Assembly (NCBI GenBank): GCA_030847615.1 | Contig: JAUMIR010000014.1 | Location: 15,724,501-15,788,500 of the forward strand | Length of the DNA: 64,000 nucleotides | Direction of reading: 5' to 3' | Source: Gambelia wislizenii | Taxonomy: Eukaryota > Chordata > Lepidosauria > Squamata > Crotaphytidae | Shown here: positions 11,101 through 26,100 of the stretch, in pieces | Numbering within the stretch: position 1 is the stretch's first letter | Layout of the letters: each line of letters starts with the position of its first letter | Translations under genes and position numbers: made by a program | The notes under the pieces: model-generated | Told to the model about the DNA's origin: nothing | What the model saw: only the letters and a program-made list of their open reading frames with translations | The model's database searches: none

Positions 11101-14100
11101 GTTGGGTTCTTCTCTTCCCAGGGACCTCCTGCCAACAGCGACACCCGGGAAAAAGCAAAGCAAGGCATCAAGTCTTTTGAGGAGCTGATCACAATCAAAT
11201 GTAAGGGGTTTTAAGATGTCATTGCTTTGGTTAATGGGTGGTTTAATAACATCCAGGGGCCATCCTTTACTATGTATCCTCATTAATCCGAGGCATGTGC
11301 TCAGGGCCCATGAGGAAATGGACGTTGCTGGGGTTTTGCCCATCATGAAATAGCCTTGGATTAGCTGGAACCTTCAGCCCTTAACGCTATTCTTTTCCCC
11401 AGGGAAGAGCCGAGAAAAGCAGCTGCTGCGTGAGTCAGTGGTGAGTGATCGTTTGCAGCGTTTGCTTCAACCAAAACTAATCAAGTAAGTACACAGTCTC
11501 CCCCACCTGCCAAGTTATATGCCCTCTACTAAGGGATTAGGGCAGATGTTCCCTCTACTGGAACCAAATGGTTGATCCCTCTCCCCTGGAGCTATCTGCT
11601 TCAAATAACAGCTGATCTTGAAGGTCAACATAATGGAGACCTGTCACAGCGCTGTTAGTTTTGTTTCTTTTTAGCTAGAGGTATTTTACTGATAAAGCTA
11701 GCTGTTTCAAGAAGAACACCATAAAAGGAGTGTCACCCCTTTATTAGAACAACCACAAGTATGGGTTTTACTTATTCACAGTGGCAATGGATTGGCATGA
11801 TAGTATGTCAACTTGCGCTTTGGAGTGGTGTTTAGCCACTGAACGCCTTCTGTTTTTACTGGCAAAGTAGACAGACAAACACTGTTCCAAGCCCTTCTGA
11901 TGGAGATGTCTTTTTTAAAAAAATAAGAAACCACATCTCAACCCCATAAATGTGCAGATAAAGATTCTTAGGAACACATTTTGCTTAACAGCTTAACTAA
12001 TTAGCTATGAATGCATCTCTCGTGTGCTGTACTCTGCTATTTAGAATTGGATACCAGGAAATAATGGGCTGGATCCAGACTGAGTCATGCTTACAGTAGA
12101 CACATTTAAATTGATGGGTTCCTCATTTATTCCTCATTCAAGTCCCATTGATTTCAGTGGCTCTATTTTTTAAAAATATGACTTTTTCTGTTGCTTCTGA
12201 AGTGAGCTCAGCAGCAAGGTTATGAGATGCAAATAACCTGGCTTTCATATTTTCTAAATTGAGCGTTGATGTGTTCTTTCTGTCCCTGTCATACACATAT
12301 GGGTTGTGTGGTTTTTTTCTTGGTGTTTAATTTGGTCTGGAAATGTTTCTCAACAGTCTTGGCTATTTGAGCGAGAAACAGGCAAAATCCAAGGATGAAA
12401 TGGAAAGGCAGATCTTGGGAAAACAGATTCAAGAAAAAGAACGTGAAATAAATGATATCAAGTGAGAAAAAACTTTTCTTGGTTTTTCGCTTAAGCATGA
12501 CTCTATCTTTTTTCTTTGTCTTTTCAAAAAGCGGGGTGGGGGTGGGGGAGTGCCAGGGATGTCCAGTCTGTATCTCTAAGGTTGTTTGTGAGCCATGACC
12601 TAGTTTCAGAAGCATTCTGCAAGCATTTAGATCAGGCCAATTTGGTTGGTTGACCAATAAAAGTATTGCTGTTTTGTGGAGTTTGGATTTTGTTGTATCT
12701 CATAAGAGAAGTCTGTCCTTCCCTTCCCTAGAAGCTACTGAGAAAAAGAGGAAGGGGGAGGACTGGAAAAATAGAATGAGAGAGAGAGAGAGAGAAAGAT
12801 TCATTCATTCATAAAATGGGGGCAGTATGCCCACCATTGGCATGTGGATCTTCTCAAAGATAGAAACTCACTCCTGCTCTAAAGCTTCAGATGGCATAAA
12901 GCCATCATTACATAACATCTTTTTTAAAAAACGAAAGTGTATATATCTAACTAATGTCTCAATTGCTTTCTTTGGGTTGTTTTACTTGATGATGCAGTGC
13001 AGTCCCTCCTGCATCATGTGTGTAGACTGTGGGTTGGGAGAAGCACTCAAAGAGTAGCATTTCAAAGGGCAGTGCAGCTCTCCCTGAGTCAGCAGGGCAG
13101 GTGGTTTAAACATATTCCTCCACTGAAGGCAATTCTGTCTCCCCCGGCTCTAGCTTGCTACCAGAAGAGACTTTGCTGGTGAACAGATTTGAGGAGCATG
13201 ACTGGGACAAGATTGCCAATATCAATGTGAGTAATTGGATGCCTCTTCTTGGCTACTTAGGCTGAGATCTTATATGAAGCTGGTGGAGCCTAAACTTCCA
13301 CCAATATGCAGGTATAACTCCCGTATCCATGGGGAGGGGGGTGCATTCCAGGCTTACCACGGATATTGAAAATCATAGATAATAGTGAACCCTGTATTTC
13401 TGGTGGGAGTTGACCATAGAGTCACTTGAGAGATCACCTCTTTAGGCACATTTGGAGGTCCCAGATTGTGACTCTATGGTCAACTTTTGTTGGAAGTTGA
13501 CTATAGAATCATGCTGGAGGACCTAGAAAATGCCTAGATATAATGTATTTTTCAGATGCAGGTATGTAAAACTGCAGGTACAGAGGTTGCAGTGTCCTTA
13601 TGCTGAAGCCTGGGTACTGGAGAGGAAGATCAAAGGTGGCTAGCCAGCAGTGGTGGAAGGGAGCTCTCCCAGTGTACGCTTGTGGCCAGCCAGCGGCCTT
13701 CAGAGGGAGGAGACCAGTGGGGTGCCACAGGGTTCTGTCCTGGGCCCACTGCTATTCAACATCTGTATCAATGACTTGGATGAGGGAATTAGGGGCATAC
13801 TTACCAAATTTACAGATGACACCAAATTAGGAGGAGTAGCTAATACCCTAGAGGACAGGATCAAAATTCAGAATGACCTGGATAAACTGGAGAGCTGGGC
13901 CAAAGCTAACAAAATGAAATTCAATACGGAGAAATGTAAAGTACTGCGCTTAGGGCAAAAAACCGAAATGCATAGATTGGGGAGACCTGGCTGAACGAGA
14001 CTACATGCGAAAGGGATCTAGGAGTCCTAGTAGACCACAAGTTGAACATGAGTCAACAGTGTGATGCAGCAGCTAAAAAGGCCAATGCGATTTTGGGCTG

Positions 14101-17100
14101 CATCAATAGAAGTATAGTGTGTAGATCAAGGGAAGTAATAGTGCCGCTCTATTCTGCCTTGGTCAGACCTCACCTAGAATACTGTGTCCAGTTCTGGGCA
14201 CCACAATTCAGAAAGGATATGGACAAATTGGAGTGTGTGCAAAGAAGGGCGACTAAAATGGTGACAGGTCTGGAAACGATGCCTTATGAGGAGAAACTTA
14301 GGGAGCTGGGCATGTTTAGCCTGGAAAAAAGACGGTTAAGAGGCGATATGATAGCCCTGTTTAAGTATTTGAAGGGATGTCACGCTGAGGATGGAGCAAG
14401 CTTGTTTTCTGCTGCTCCAGAGACTGGAACACGGAGCAATGGGTGCAAGCTCTAGGAACAGAGATTCCACCTCAACATTAGGAAGAACTTTTTGACAGTA
14501 AGAGCTGTTCGGCAGTGGAACGCACTCCCTCGGAGTGTGGTGGGGTCCCCTTCCTTGGAGGTCTTTGAACAGAGGCTGGATTGCCATCTGTCAGGGATGC
14601 TTTGATTGTGATTTCCTGCATGGCAGGGGGTTGGACTGGATGGCCCTCGTGGTCTCTTCCAACTCTGCAGTTCTATAATTCTATGAGAGGTGCTGTGCCA
14701 TTGCCTGCACAGCTAAGTGTAATGATTGTGTAAGAGTTTTCAAAGAAATAGTCATGTTAGTCTGTATACCATAAAAAGGAAGATTGGGGAGAAGGTATCT
14801 AGCAGCACCTTTAAGCCTGACTGATTTATTTTTGCATGAGCTTTCAATCCATATCTTCAGGTGCACTGATAGAGTGAACATTAAAGCCACAGGTATTTTA
14901 AACATACAGTGGCCCCTTTGTATTTCCCAGGGGTTGGTTCTGGGACCCTGTGCAGATACCAAAAAACAGAAACCATCACATCCCATATTATTAAATGGCA
15001 GCGATGTGGATGCAAATGCTTCAGCATGTCCGTGTTCACATCACCACCATTTTAAAATGTGGGATGTGCCAATCCGCGGTCAGTGGAATTCATAGATCCA
15101 GAGGGCCCACTGCAGTTACATAGTTGGGAGGTGGGATAGTGTGTAATATGTTACAGAGAGATACAGATTGTGACCTTTCAAAGAACTGTGTGAGCTGATA
15201 TAGGCAAGGAGGTACTGTATACCTTCCTGTGCCATGTCAGAAAAAGTAGTCATGCTAGTTAAACCCACAAGAGGACTCTATCCTGTTATGTGGAAACTGG
15301 GAAGGAAGTCTGTGCCTGAAAATGTTGCTTGTAGCTTTAAAAAAAATCTTCGGGTGGGCAAGCAAACTGCATTGTTCTTTGTTAACTTTGTTATGCCAAT
15401 TTCATAGACTGCTGGTCTGTTTCTGGACTGAAATTAAAATGCTGGTTAAGCCCAAACGATTTGAGTCCAGGCTACCAGAAGGGGCATATCTCTGAAGAAC
15501 ACAGGCTTTGAGATCTTGAGGTGTGAGGATTTTTTTCTGAGTTTCATCATGCTATACCTTTGATAGAGACATGAGTGAGGGCCTTCTTCGTGGTTGCTCT
15601 AAGGCTGTAAAACTCCTCATGGGAAGCTAGCCTAGCTTCTACTTATTGTCCTTCCACTGGCAGGAAAAGACTTTCTTATTTAAGCAAAATACTGAACTGA
15701 CCTTACTTGCTGCAGAGGGTTTTTTTCACTCAATGGACATTCTGTTTTTCTCTTTCCTTGGTGCATTATTGAATTGTTTATTAATATTTTTACATATTTT
15801 ATTTTAATATCTTATTTTTTTCATTTTATATACAGTCGGACCACCCCCGCCGCCCATCCACAGACCCAATATCTGCGGTTTCAGTTATCCGCAGGACACA
15901 AAATAGGGACACATACCATAGAGTTACACTGAAAATGTCTAGAGAGGCATCCTCTCTAGGCATTTTCTAGGTCCTCTAATGCAACTCCATGGTATGCTTG
16001 TCCAGAAGTCCTTTATTTTAATAGGGTTTGCTGTTATCCACAGCAAGACCAGGAACTGAACCCCAACAGATCCAACTGTATTTGTTTTCTTGTAAGTTTT
16101 ATTGACCTTCCTTTGTGGAAAGAAGGTGGGATCTAAACTGAGTGAATAAATAACATCTTCTCTGTGCTGTGTCTCTTTAGTTTGAAGGAACACGCAGTGC
16201 AAAAGAGCTGAGGAAGTACTGGCAGAATTCAGAACACCCCAGCATCAACAGGAAGGAATGGAGCACAGAGGAAATTGAAAAGCTGAAGGAGATTGCTAAT
16301 AGACACAATTGTCTGGACTGGGAAACAATTGCTCAGGAGCTGGGGGTAAGATCTTAAAACAGGCTGTTCAGCAGTGTTTGAACACAATCCCAAAAAAAGG
16401 TAGGGCCAGTGGTTTTCAAGTCATATGTCATCTTGTATGAATCTTACCTCCTTTAAAAAGAAATCTCATGTTTGTAAGTTGAATAGTGTGTCAAGTATAC
16501 AGTATAAAACTTTTGTATAGTACATGTTTTAACTAAACTGTTACTTTAAATTTTGTAAGCCTTTGGCAGGGAAAAAGCAAGAGATATAAATTGAATGAAT
16601 AACTAACTATACTTTACCTTAATTACTCTAAATAACGGAACAACATTTCCACCCCTCAGTATCGAAAAGGATATTGACAAATTGGAGCGTGTCCAGAGAA
16701 GGGCGACTAAAATGGTGAAAGGTCTGGAAATGATGCCTTATGAGGAAAGACTTAGGGAGCTGGGTATGTTTAGCCTGGAAAAAGGACGGTTAAGGGGCGA
16801 TATGATAGCCCTGTTTAACTATTTGAAGGGGTGTCACATTGAGGATGGAGCAAGCTTGTTTTCTGCTGCTCCAGAGACTAGAACACGGAGCAATGGATGC
16901 AAGCTCCAGGAACAGAGATTCCACCTCAACATTAGGAGGAACTTTTTGACAGTAAGAACTGTTCGGCAGTGGAACACACTCCCTCGGAGCGTTGTGGGGT
17001 CTCCATCCTTGGAGGTCTTCAGACAGAGGCTGGGTGGCCATCTGTCGGGGATGCTTTGATCGTGATTTCCTGTGTTGCAGGGGGTTGGACTGGATGGCCC

Positions 17101-20100
17101 TTGTGGTCTCTTCCAACTCTATAATTCTATGATTCTATGAAAAAGTCCCTATCATTGCAACAACTTTTTGCTTTTGTTTCCTCTCAGACACAGCGCACAG
17201 CCTTCCAGTGCCTACAGAAGTTCCAGGCTTACAACAAAGACTTCAAGAGGAGTGAGTGGACCACAGAAGAGGACCAAATGCTCCTGCAGCTTGTGCAAGA
17301 AATGAGGGTGGGGAATCACATTCCATACCGGAAAAGTAAGCCACTGCTATGTATCAGAATTGCAATTTCCCACATTCATATTATCAGGGTCAGGAAGCCT
17401 GAGCCTGAATCTTCATGTGTAGGACTCCCAGCCTGATCCTTTGGCGTCCCCCAGAAGACCATTTCCACTCTACCCTATATAAACCTTTGATGGTCTTGTA
17501 TGGGTTTTCTTCCCATTCCAAAAGATGTAAATGCCTATCCTAAGGCATTTGCCTTAGGAGATGCCTCCTAGTTGATGTCTCTTGAAGCCTCTTACTGGCA
17601 TCAAGAGATGCAGCCATAATGTACTGGTAATCAAGCTGTTGAGAGCCAGCGTGGTATCGTGGTTTGAGCATTGGACTATGGCTCTGGAGGCCAGGGTTTC
17701 CCCACTCAGTCATGGAAACTCACTGGGTGACCTTGGGTAAGTCCCACTCTCTCAGCCTCAGAGGAAAGCAAAGGCAAACCTCATCTGAATTAATCTTGCC
17801 AAGCAAACCCTGTGATAGGCTCACCTGAGGGTTGCCATAAGTCAAAAACAACATTAAATCAAGCTGTTATCTTGCCTCGTCTTCCATAGCAAATACACAA
17901 GTTTTAGTTAATCTACATATTTAAAAAGATTTTCCAGCTGTTTGAAGAGACTCAATCCTGTCTTCTCTTTTCTTTATTGTTGTCCCTCAGTTGGTCTAAT
18001 ATACTTGTGCCCTAAACTCTGAGATTCTGTGATGATGGCTCTTGATCTTGCCTCCATAAGGGTTTCCTTCTTTGAATTCTACCCTCCCTCTTGTATCTCC
18101 TTCGCTTGTTATGATTTCTTCTCTTGCCTCTGATTCAGGGACAGAGCCATAGTTTATCTTCAAACCCGGTTCAGGTTTCTCCATGGGAAATGTAACAAGA
18201 TGTTATTTGCCACTGAATTAGACATGACAGGGGAAATTGGCATGTGTAAGCACAGGGCATACTATAAGTTGGTGCAGTTTCTGAACTGGCAAACACACTC
18301 TCTCTAGTATTACGACACTGAGAATTATCAGATTTTGAGAACGTAATAACTTCCTTGTTGGCTCATACCAAAGATCTCTGCTCTGAGCTGTGAAGAGAAA
18401 GAATCACACTGTGTGGGTTATGCCTGTCACTGCCCAGAGAGATACAGGGAAATGACAAGATAGCCCACTTACTCACTAGGGCAAAGATTGTGGCGGGGGG
18501 GGGGGAGGGAACGAAGCCCTCTGGATGTTGTTGGATTGCAACTCTCATTGTGGAAAGGGGAAAATCCTGGACTTAGTAGGCCTTTGGTCTGATCCAGTAG
18601 GGATCTTCGTATATTCAAGGTTGGCCTGGATTGACATTTGGAAACAGAGGCTCAACCTAGGTTAAAATTTGCTCAGGTACAGTGCGTAGAAAGGATAAAA
18701 CCACAGGCACATTAAAGGTATATCTCAGTTAACAAAATGGATGTGTTCCTGGGCATTACTACTTTAATGGAAAATTTGGTACCAGAGGCAGAAATAACAT
18801 GGAAAAACCAAGGATAGTTCTATGCCATAAAAAAGAGGAACAGTTCAATATGTGTCAGCAAAGTTTTGATTCAAATATAACCATATTCACATGTGAAATG
18901 AAACAGCCAGTCAGGCAAGCCTTGTATAAATAAATGAAAACATTTTGAACCTTCTAGACACCCCATGAAATATTCTCGTAAAATGCATCCAGGGATTTTT
19001 ATTTTCCCTAGACTCCCCTTCCCAAGTTTAATGTGGCTTCCTAACCTTCCACAGTTGCCCACCTAGAGTGCTTGTGATTTCCACTCTGGTGGCCAGAACT
19101 GTGCTTTTTTTAACATGCTGGGGGCAACTGGTAAGGCAGGCTTATCTGCTTTCTCCTTTTCTCTCTGTTTTGCTGTTAACACATGCTCAGTAAGAGATTT
19201 TGGAGGCAGCTGCTATTTACCTTGCCTTTTATAGGCAAGTATATGTAGCTACATTAGGACTGGGTACAGCCGGTCCATTTCCCCTCCCAACTCAAGTTTT
19301 ATTGCATTGTTTACTGTAACCCAGTACTCAAAGTCTGTGTTTCTCCAGCCTTCCTTCACTGTCCTCCCAATGTCAAAGCTGCTTTAAAAATTTTCAACTA
19401 GAAAGAGGACAAAGAGGGGAAGGAGGGGGCTGGGCAGGTTTAAAAAGACTTTGTAAAAGGAAGCTTCTTTGTCAGATGCTTTGTTACCTGAGGTGTGGCT
19501 GTATGATTGGGCTGTCTAAACATTTGATTTGAGTAAGGAGCTCTATTTACTAAAGCTTCTGCATATCCACAGTTGCCTACTACATGGAGGGAAGGGACTC
19601 GGCTCAGCTGATCTATAGATGGACAAAGCGAGTGGATCCCAAGTTGAAGCATGGTGCCTGGACCCCGATGGAAGATGCTGTAAGGGCGTGTTCCCTGTGG
19701 GTGGGGAATACTCCTGGGGGACCGTTTTGGGGAGGGTTTTGAGGTGCAGTTCCTCAGTATAGTGTTCTGAGTATCGTAGGCACACACATATCGACAGCTT
19801 TTGCTTCCTCCTCCTGGCATCCCCCACCCAACTCCATTATGCTGCTCCAGAGACTAGAGCACAGAGCAGTGGACTCAAATTACAGGAAAAGAGATTCCAC
19901 CTAAACATTAGGAAGAACTTCCTGATGGGTAAGATCTGTTTGGCAGTGAAATGCACTGCCTGGGAGTATGGTGGAGTCTCCTTCTTTGGAGGTTTTTTAA
20001 CAGAGGCTGCTGGATGGCCATCTGCTTTGACCGGGTATTCCTGCATGGCAGAAGTGGTTGGACTATATGACCCTTCCAACTCTATGATTTTACATCCCCA

Positions 20101-23100
20101 TCCCAGGTGCCAGAGCTCCAGTCCCCAAACAGCAACAGCACGTCAACATATGTGTGTCTCCCTGCTCTTTTTAACAAGAGAACAGCATAGGGGCAGGTCT
20201 CTGCCAGCCTTTGGGGACAAAAGGCAGGTGGAACAGGAGAGCCCCAACATGGTGTGTTCTGAGGCAGTTTGGCCTACTTAATGGTGGTCTACCCTCACCC
20301 CCACCCCGGCCTGATTAACCCAAGATTTAAGAGTCCAATACAGCAGGGGTTGGGAATCTCAGGCCCTGGGGCTGAATTCAGCCCTCCTGGGATCCTAGCC
20401 TGGGTCCTCTGAGGCTCTCAGAATGTCCATGCTCCTTCCTCCTTGACACCCAACTTCTTACACAGTTCGATACCTGCTTTCTTAAGGCTTTTAGCCCCTC
20501 CCCTTCTGGCTTTGGCCCTGCCCACCCCAGGATGCAACCCCTGGACACTCCTCTGAAATTGGTCTCCTTGGCTCACAAGGTCAAAGAGGTTCCCCACTGT
20601 GGTAGTAAATGTCTCTACAGAGGTCACCTTGAAAAGCGGGGCAGGTAGTTTCTCTTCCTCCTTGGATACTCTTACAAATCATTCTCCTCAATCCAACATC
20701 CCCTCAGTGTAGTGTAAATTTGTCCTGTGGACTTAAGCCATATACCCTCCCCCTCCAACTTACTGTAAAGTGCTTGAAGCTACCCCACAGAGCCATACAA
20801 GGAGTCGAGCTTGGTAGAGCGTCCATCTACCTCCCCATAGCCAGGCACACTATTACAGCAGCACCAAGATCCCCAGAGGACCCTGATGGATCTCAGTGCT
20901 GATGTCATCAGTTTGCATCTGGCTATGGAGGAAGGTAGCCAGGCATTTTTCTAATTTTACCTACTTGCCTAGAACCACAGGACTGCTATGCAAAGCAGCT
21001 TCAGGGCTTTATAGTAAGACAGGGTTCTGGGGAGGAAGTGACCAATCCCTGCAGTACCAAAAAAAAGGTCATCCATGCACATAAGGGAACTGTGTCCCTT
21101 ACTGAATTCTGGCCATTGTCTTCTTCCTTAATGATCCACTTCCCTTATACTGCTGCCACCATTGTTGGCTTAAGAGGGTGTAGAAGTAGTCCACTTTTGG
21201 TTTTTTTGTGTCAGTCGCAACAGCATGTTCACATCTGGGCTGTGCTTCTGTTTCTTTCTCCCAGTTGCTCCTGAAGGCAGTTGCTAAATATGGAGAACGG
21301 GACTGGTATAAAATCAGGACGGAGGTACCCGGCAGGAGTGACTTACAGTGCCGTGACAGGTCAGTCTCGTCCTTGGCTCTTTTCTATTGGTAGTCGTCAG
21401 TGGCTTCTCAGCTTATGCCTGTAGTGCCCAGATCAGTTCCATTGGCCTAAGTCTTGGAGGTGGGGTGGTGTCATTCTTCTGTTTATGCTATACAGTCTGA
21501 TTTTGCAACGTTGTGATGTACTGAGAATACACGCTCACATTCACTCAATAGAAGTTCTTTATTGGTAAGGAAACATGTGTCAGGAACATGAAACAAAGCC
21601 GAGACTGAACACAGCCAGCACAAACTTCCAGATAACCCCCCACAGCGTGAGAATGGTGTGTAGGGGGGAAGGAACAGCTTCGCCCTGCACCTGGAGAATT
21701 GACCTTGAGCCATGGTGGAGAGCAGTGTTCCCAGGCCAACCAGGCGGGCTGGCCCAACTCCAAAACTCCAGGGGTCTAGGCAAGGGAAACAGGCCAGAGG
21801 CAGCCTCATGTCAGGGTCCTCCATGAATTCCACTCTAAAACCCAGAATTCAGGGATGAGCCTGACAAAAGTCGTGCTCAATAGAAAATCATCATAATAGG
21901 CATTTTTATTTACCGTCAGAATTCATGGAATGCACAGTCTAACAGTGTAGACAAGGGAACAGAAGATTAATGAGGCAAAGGACAAAGGATTACTTCAGTT
22001 AATGATTCTTCACTACAGTGATGTTTTGAGCACATGGGGAATGTGGACTTGACTGTTAAAACAAGTGCTAATGAAATAGGATAAAGCCGTCATTCCCACA
22101 CTTTGGTCCTCCAGATGTTTTGGACTTCGACTCCCAGAATTCCTGACTTTTGGCCAAGCTGGCTGGGGCTTCTGGGAGTTGGACGTCCAAAGCACCTAGA
22201 GGACCGAAGTTTGGGAACCATTGGGATAAAGGATTAGAATTAGCACCTGTTAAGCTGCAGTTTAGTAGAAAGTAATCTCAAAGGTAAGAGGAAGCAGATG
22301 ATCTTTTATTGCTTGCTGAGAAGCATCCAGTGTTGGGGACAAGGCAGCTTCCTGTGGGAGAGCATGCCACTTCCTTTGGGAGTTACTACCACAGAGGGCC
22401 TACTCCTAATGGATGTTGCAGGGAATGGTGGGAGTTGTAGTCCAGCACATCTGGCGGGCCATGGAAAGCCTGCCAGGTTGATGGTGTATGTTTTATATGG
22501 ATTTAAAGGAGTTTTGCACTGATGGAGTGAAGGAATAAAAGGAAAGAAGAAAAGGAAATGTTTGAAGTGCCAGAGGCACAATGTTCTCTTCCCCTAAAAA
22601 TAAACAGATAAACAGATTTGATGCTGCGTTTGCAGACAGATCCACTAGCCACAGTGGTCTTTCAAGGAAATTCTTGACAGTGAGAGCAATTCAACAGTGG
22701 AACCATTTGCTAGAGAAACATCCTTCTTTGGATGTCTTCAAAAAGAGGCTGGACAGCTACCTGCCGGGTATGCTTCAACTGGAGTTCCTCCATTGAGCAG
22801 GGGGTTGGACTCGGTGGTCCATGAGACCCCTTCCAACTCTTTGATTCTATGATTTATTCACTGATTGAAGCAGAATTGCATGCATACATAAAGATACTAA
22901 TAAATAATGGTCCAGATGCTATGCCATGGTCTACATTGCATAACTTTATGAATTCTTAGCTATGTTGCAGAGGTGCAGAGGAACCCTGTTAGTCAATTGT
23001 GAAGATGCATATCAGTGCACAGGCAAGAGGGTTCCCATGTGCATTGGGCGCTTCCAGTCTGGATGCTCCTGTTGTGCGCCAGCATTTCCTAGCTGATGCC

Positions 23101-26100
23101 TGGATGCACATTGGTGCCCGTTGTGCCATGGCACATTAGTCACTCCACCATTGTGCAACAGTTGCCCATATATAGTAACATTACAGCAGCCCCAAAGTTA
23201 GTATGAAAGTTTAAAAACTGCTCAATTCTATTTCCCGCACATATAGGTCCATTTACAAAGATGTGAGTCCCATACTGAATTCCAGACAACATTAGTAATT
23301 CAAAATTACATGAAGGATATAAGGATGTTAGTAGCTAACAAATAATACTTATTTGTTATGAAGTAATAACAGAGCTCTGACATTTATGTATTAGCAGATC
23401 AGGGAATTGGGACCCAGCATGTGCTGGATAGGGTTACGCTCCCCCTGAAATCTCAGGCTCATAGCTTGAGTGTGCTCCTGGACTCAACTCTAAGCCTGGA
23501 TGCCAAAGTGTCAGCAGTGGCCAGGAGTGCATTTGCATAGCTAAAACTAGTGTGCCAACTGCACCCATTCCTTGAGACGCCAGATCTGGCCATGGTGACA
23601 CATGCCTTGATTACATCCCATTTGAACTACTGTAACTCATTCTATGTGGGACTGCCTTTGGAAACTGTTCGGAAACTTCAGCAGGCACAGAATGCTGTAG
23701 CCGGAATGCTTAACCGGGGCCAGTTATAGGAAACATAAAGCTCCCTTGTTAATACATCTTCATTGGCTACCGGTTCATTTCCAGGCACAATTCAAAGTGC
23801 TGGTCGTGACCTATAAAGTCCTATACGGCTTGGGTCCAAACTGTTTGAAAGACCGTATCTCCTGGTACAAACCTGCCAGAATTTTAAGATTGTTAGGGAA
23901 GGCTTTCTCTTGTTCCCACCATCATCACAGGCTTGCTTGGTGAGGCCATGAGAGAGAGCCTTCCCGGTGGCTGCTTCCACCCTCTGGAACACCCTCCCAC
24001 AAGAGGCTAGGCTGGCCCCCTCCCTATTTTCCTTTCGCCAGCAGGCAAAGACTTTTATTCCAGCAAGCATTTAATTTGTAGCTGTGGGTATGGAGGCTTT
24101 TTTATAGGGGTGTATTTTCTATTGTTATGTTAAATTTTATGTTTTATATTACATGCTTTAAATTATGGTTTTAATTGTTTTAAATTTTTAATTGTTGTAA
24201 TTTTAATTGTATTTTATATGTTATGATCTGCCTTGGATCCCATTCTGGGAGAAAGGCAGCATATAAATTAAACAAATAATAATAGTAAATACTGCAGGAA
24301 GAAATACCGAGCTGTTCCTATAGCATTCGGACACAAGTGGGCTGCTGTGACATGACTGAGGGCTAGTTTTCTCCCCTTGTAACTCTCTGGGGCCACATGG
24401 ACTGCCCCCAAAGCCAAAACATGGCGGGGGGGATCTGGAATTGGAGAGAAATCCAATCCTGGTTTTGAAAAGCTGGTTATTTTTGATGATATAACAATGC
24501 AGGAAGCTCCTGTGATATGTGAATTCTTGCTTCTGGGAGCTGCTAGGAGAGGGAATTAAGCCCCTTTAAAGGGTGATGGAGAGAAAGGGTAGCCTGGAGC
24601 ATGGGTGGGCAAAATGCAGCTCCCCAGGGGTAAAAAAAAAAGATCATGATGATGATGCAAAAACAATACAATATTTGGTCCAAAAAGCCCTCTTTTAGGG
24701 ATCTCTCCAGGTCATTTTAAACTTAGGAGAAGCCTTTAAAAACACACACACAACTGAAAGTGACTTCTCACTGCATGTGTCTGGGGTGGGGGGCTGAACA
24801 TGCTTCCCACAGCCCCTAGATGGCATTCAGGGCCAAAAAAATACTTTTTTTTTTTGAGGGGGAGTGCAATGCGTGTGTGACTGGTGGCCCTACAAGCCTC
24901 CCATTGCCCAGCCCTGTTCTAGAGGATTTACAGGACACAAAAAAATCTCGAGGAGCCATATGTGGTTCCAGATCTGCACTTTACCCACCCCAGCTGTAGG
25001 AAATCCAGCACAGCCTAACGGTCTCTTTATTATCTTCCTTCCCGACCCTGACTTTGCAGGTATTTGCATGCACTGCATTACGACATTAAAAAAGGCAAGT
25101 GGAGTGAGGAAGAGGAAAGGAAGCTAGTGGAGCTCACGGAAAAATACGGTGTGGGTAAGATGGCTTCCTTCTAGAGACTGAAGTAGGATGGAGGCAGGAA
25201 TGAAACTGTGGGTCTTGGTTGCCTGGAGCTTTCCCCCTCTTTTGAAGTGGAGGTCCTTCCCATCTTCTTCCTTCTTTACGATATACCAGATGTCCCAAAA
25301 AATGTATACACCTGTAACAGCTTATAATTCTGAAATGTTTTTCTTTCACATTTTTTTTCCAAAAAACATATACACCCTTAACAGGATTAAAGATTATGAT
25401 AGTAAAGAAGTGTTGCAAAATCACAAGAGAAACTTTAAGAGAGGTTTGCTTCGACAAGGCACGCAATGCATTGCTGCGCCGGGATAACAGTTTGAACACT
25501 TTACATAAAATCATAATTCTAAGATGGAATTTGTAACTCTAATTAAATCATTTATAACTTTTATTCTTCAATATAAATGTATTTACTTAGCCTTCAAGTA
25601 ATCACCATAGCTACTATTAGCGGTTAAAAGGTGTATACATTTTTGGAGGGACACCCTGTGTAGTTTGGCTTAGTTCATCTCATTTTTATGTTATAGTTTT
25701 TGGGCTTTTCAAACTCTTTTAGTATTGTTTTGATAACTGGAATCTTTTAATGTGCTTTTCCTCAGTCCATTGTTAGACCAGAGTGCAGTAAATAGGTGGT
25801 GTTATCTGACTGCTGATCTTATTACATATTTGTTACGTGTCCATAATGGTACTGGCTGGAGTTCATGATCATAATTACGAATGTATAACCTAGAGTTACA
25901 TATTTGTGTCTGGTTCGTATTCATGATCTTTATGTATTCAACTATAAAGATTGAGAAAAGGAATACATAAAGATTGTGAAAGTTTGCACTCCAGGGTTAC
26001 CAGGCAGCAGCTACTGTGAGCACCAAGGATCTATTCTGTTGATCGGGTTGCAGCAGACTGGTGTTTCCACCCGTCTCCCTCAAGCAGTCTCTGGTACGAG

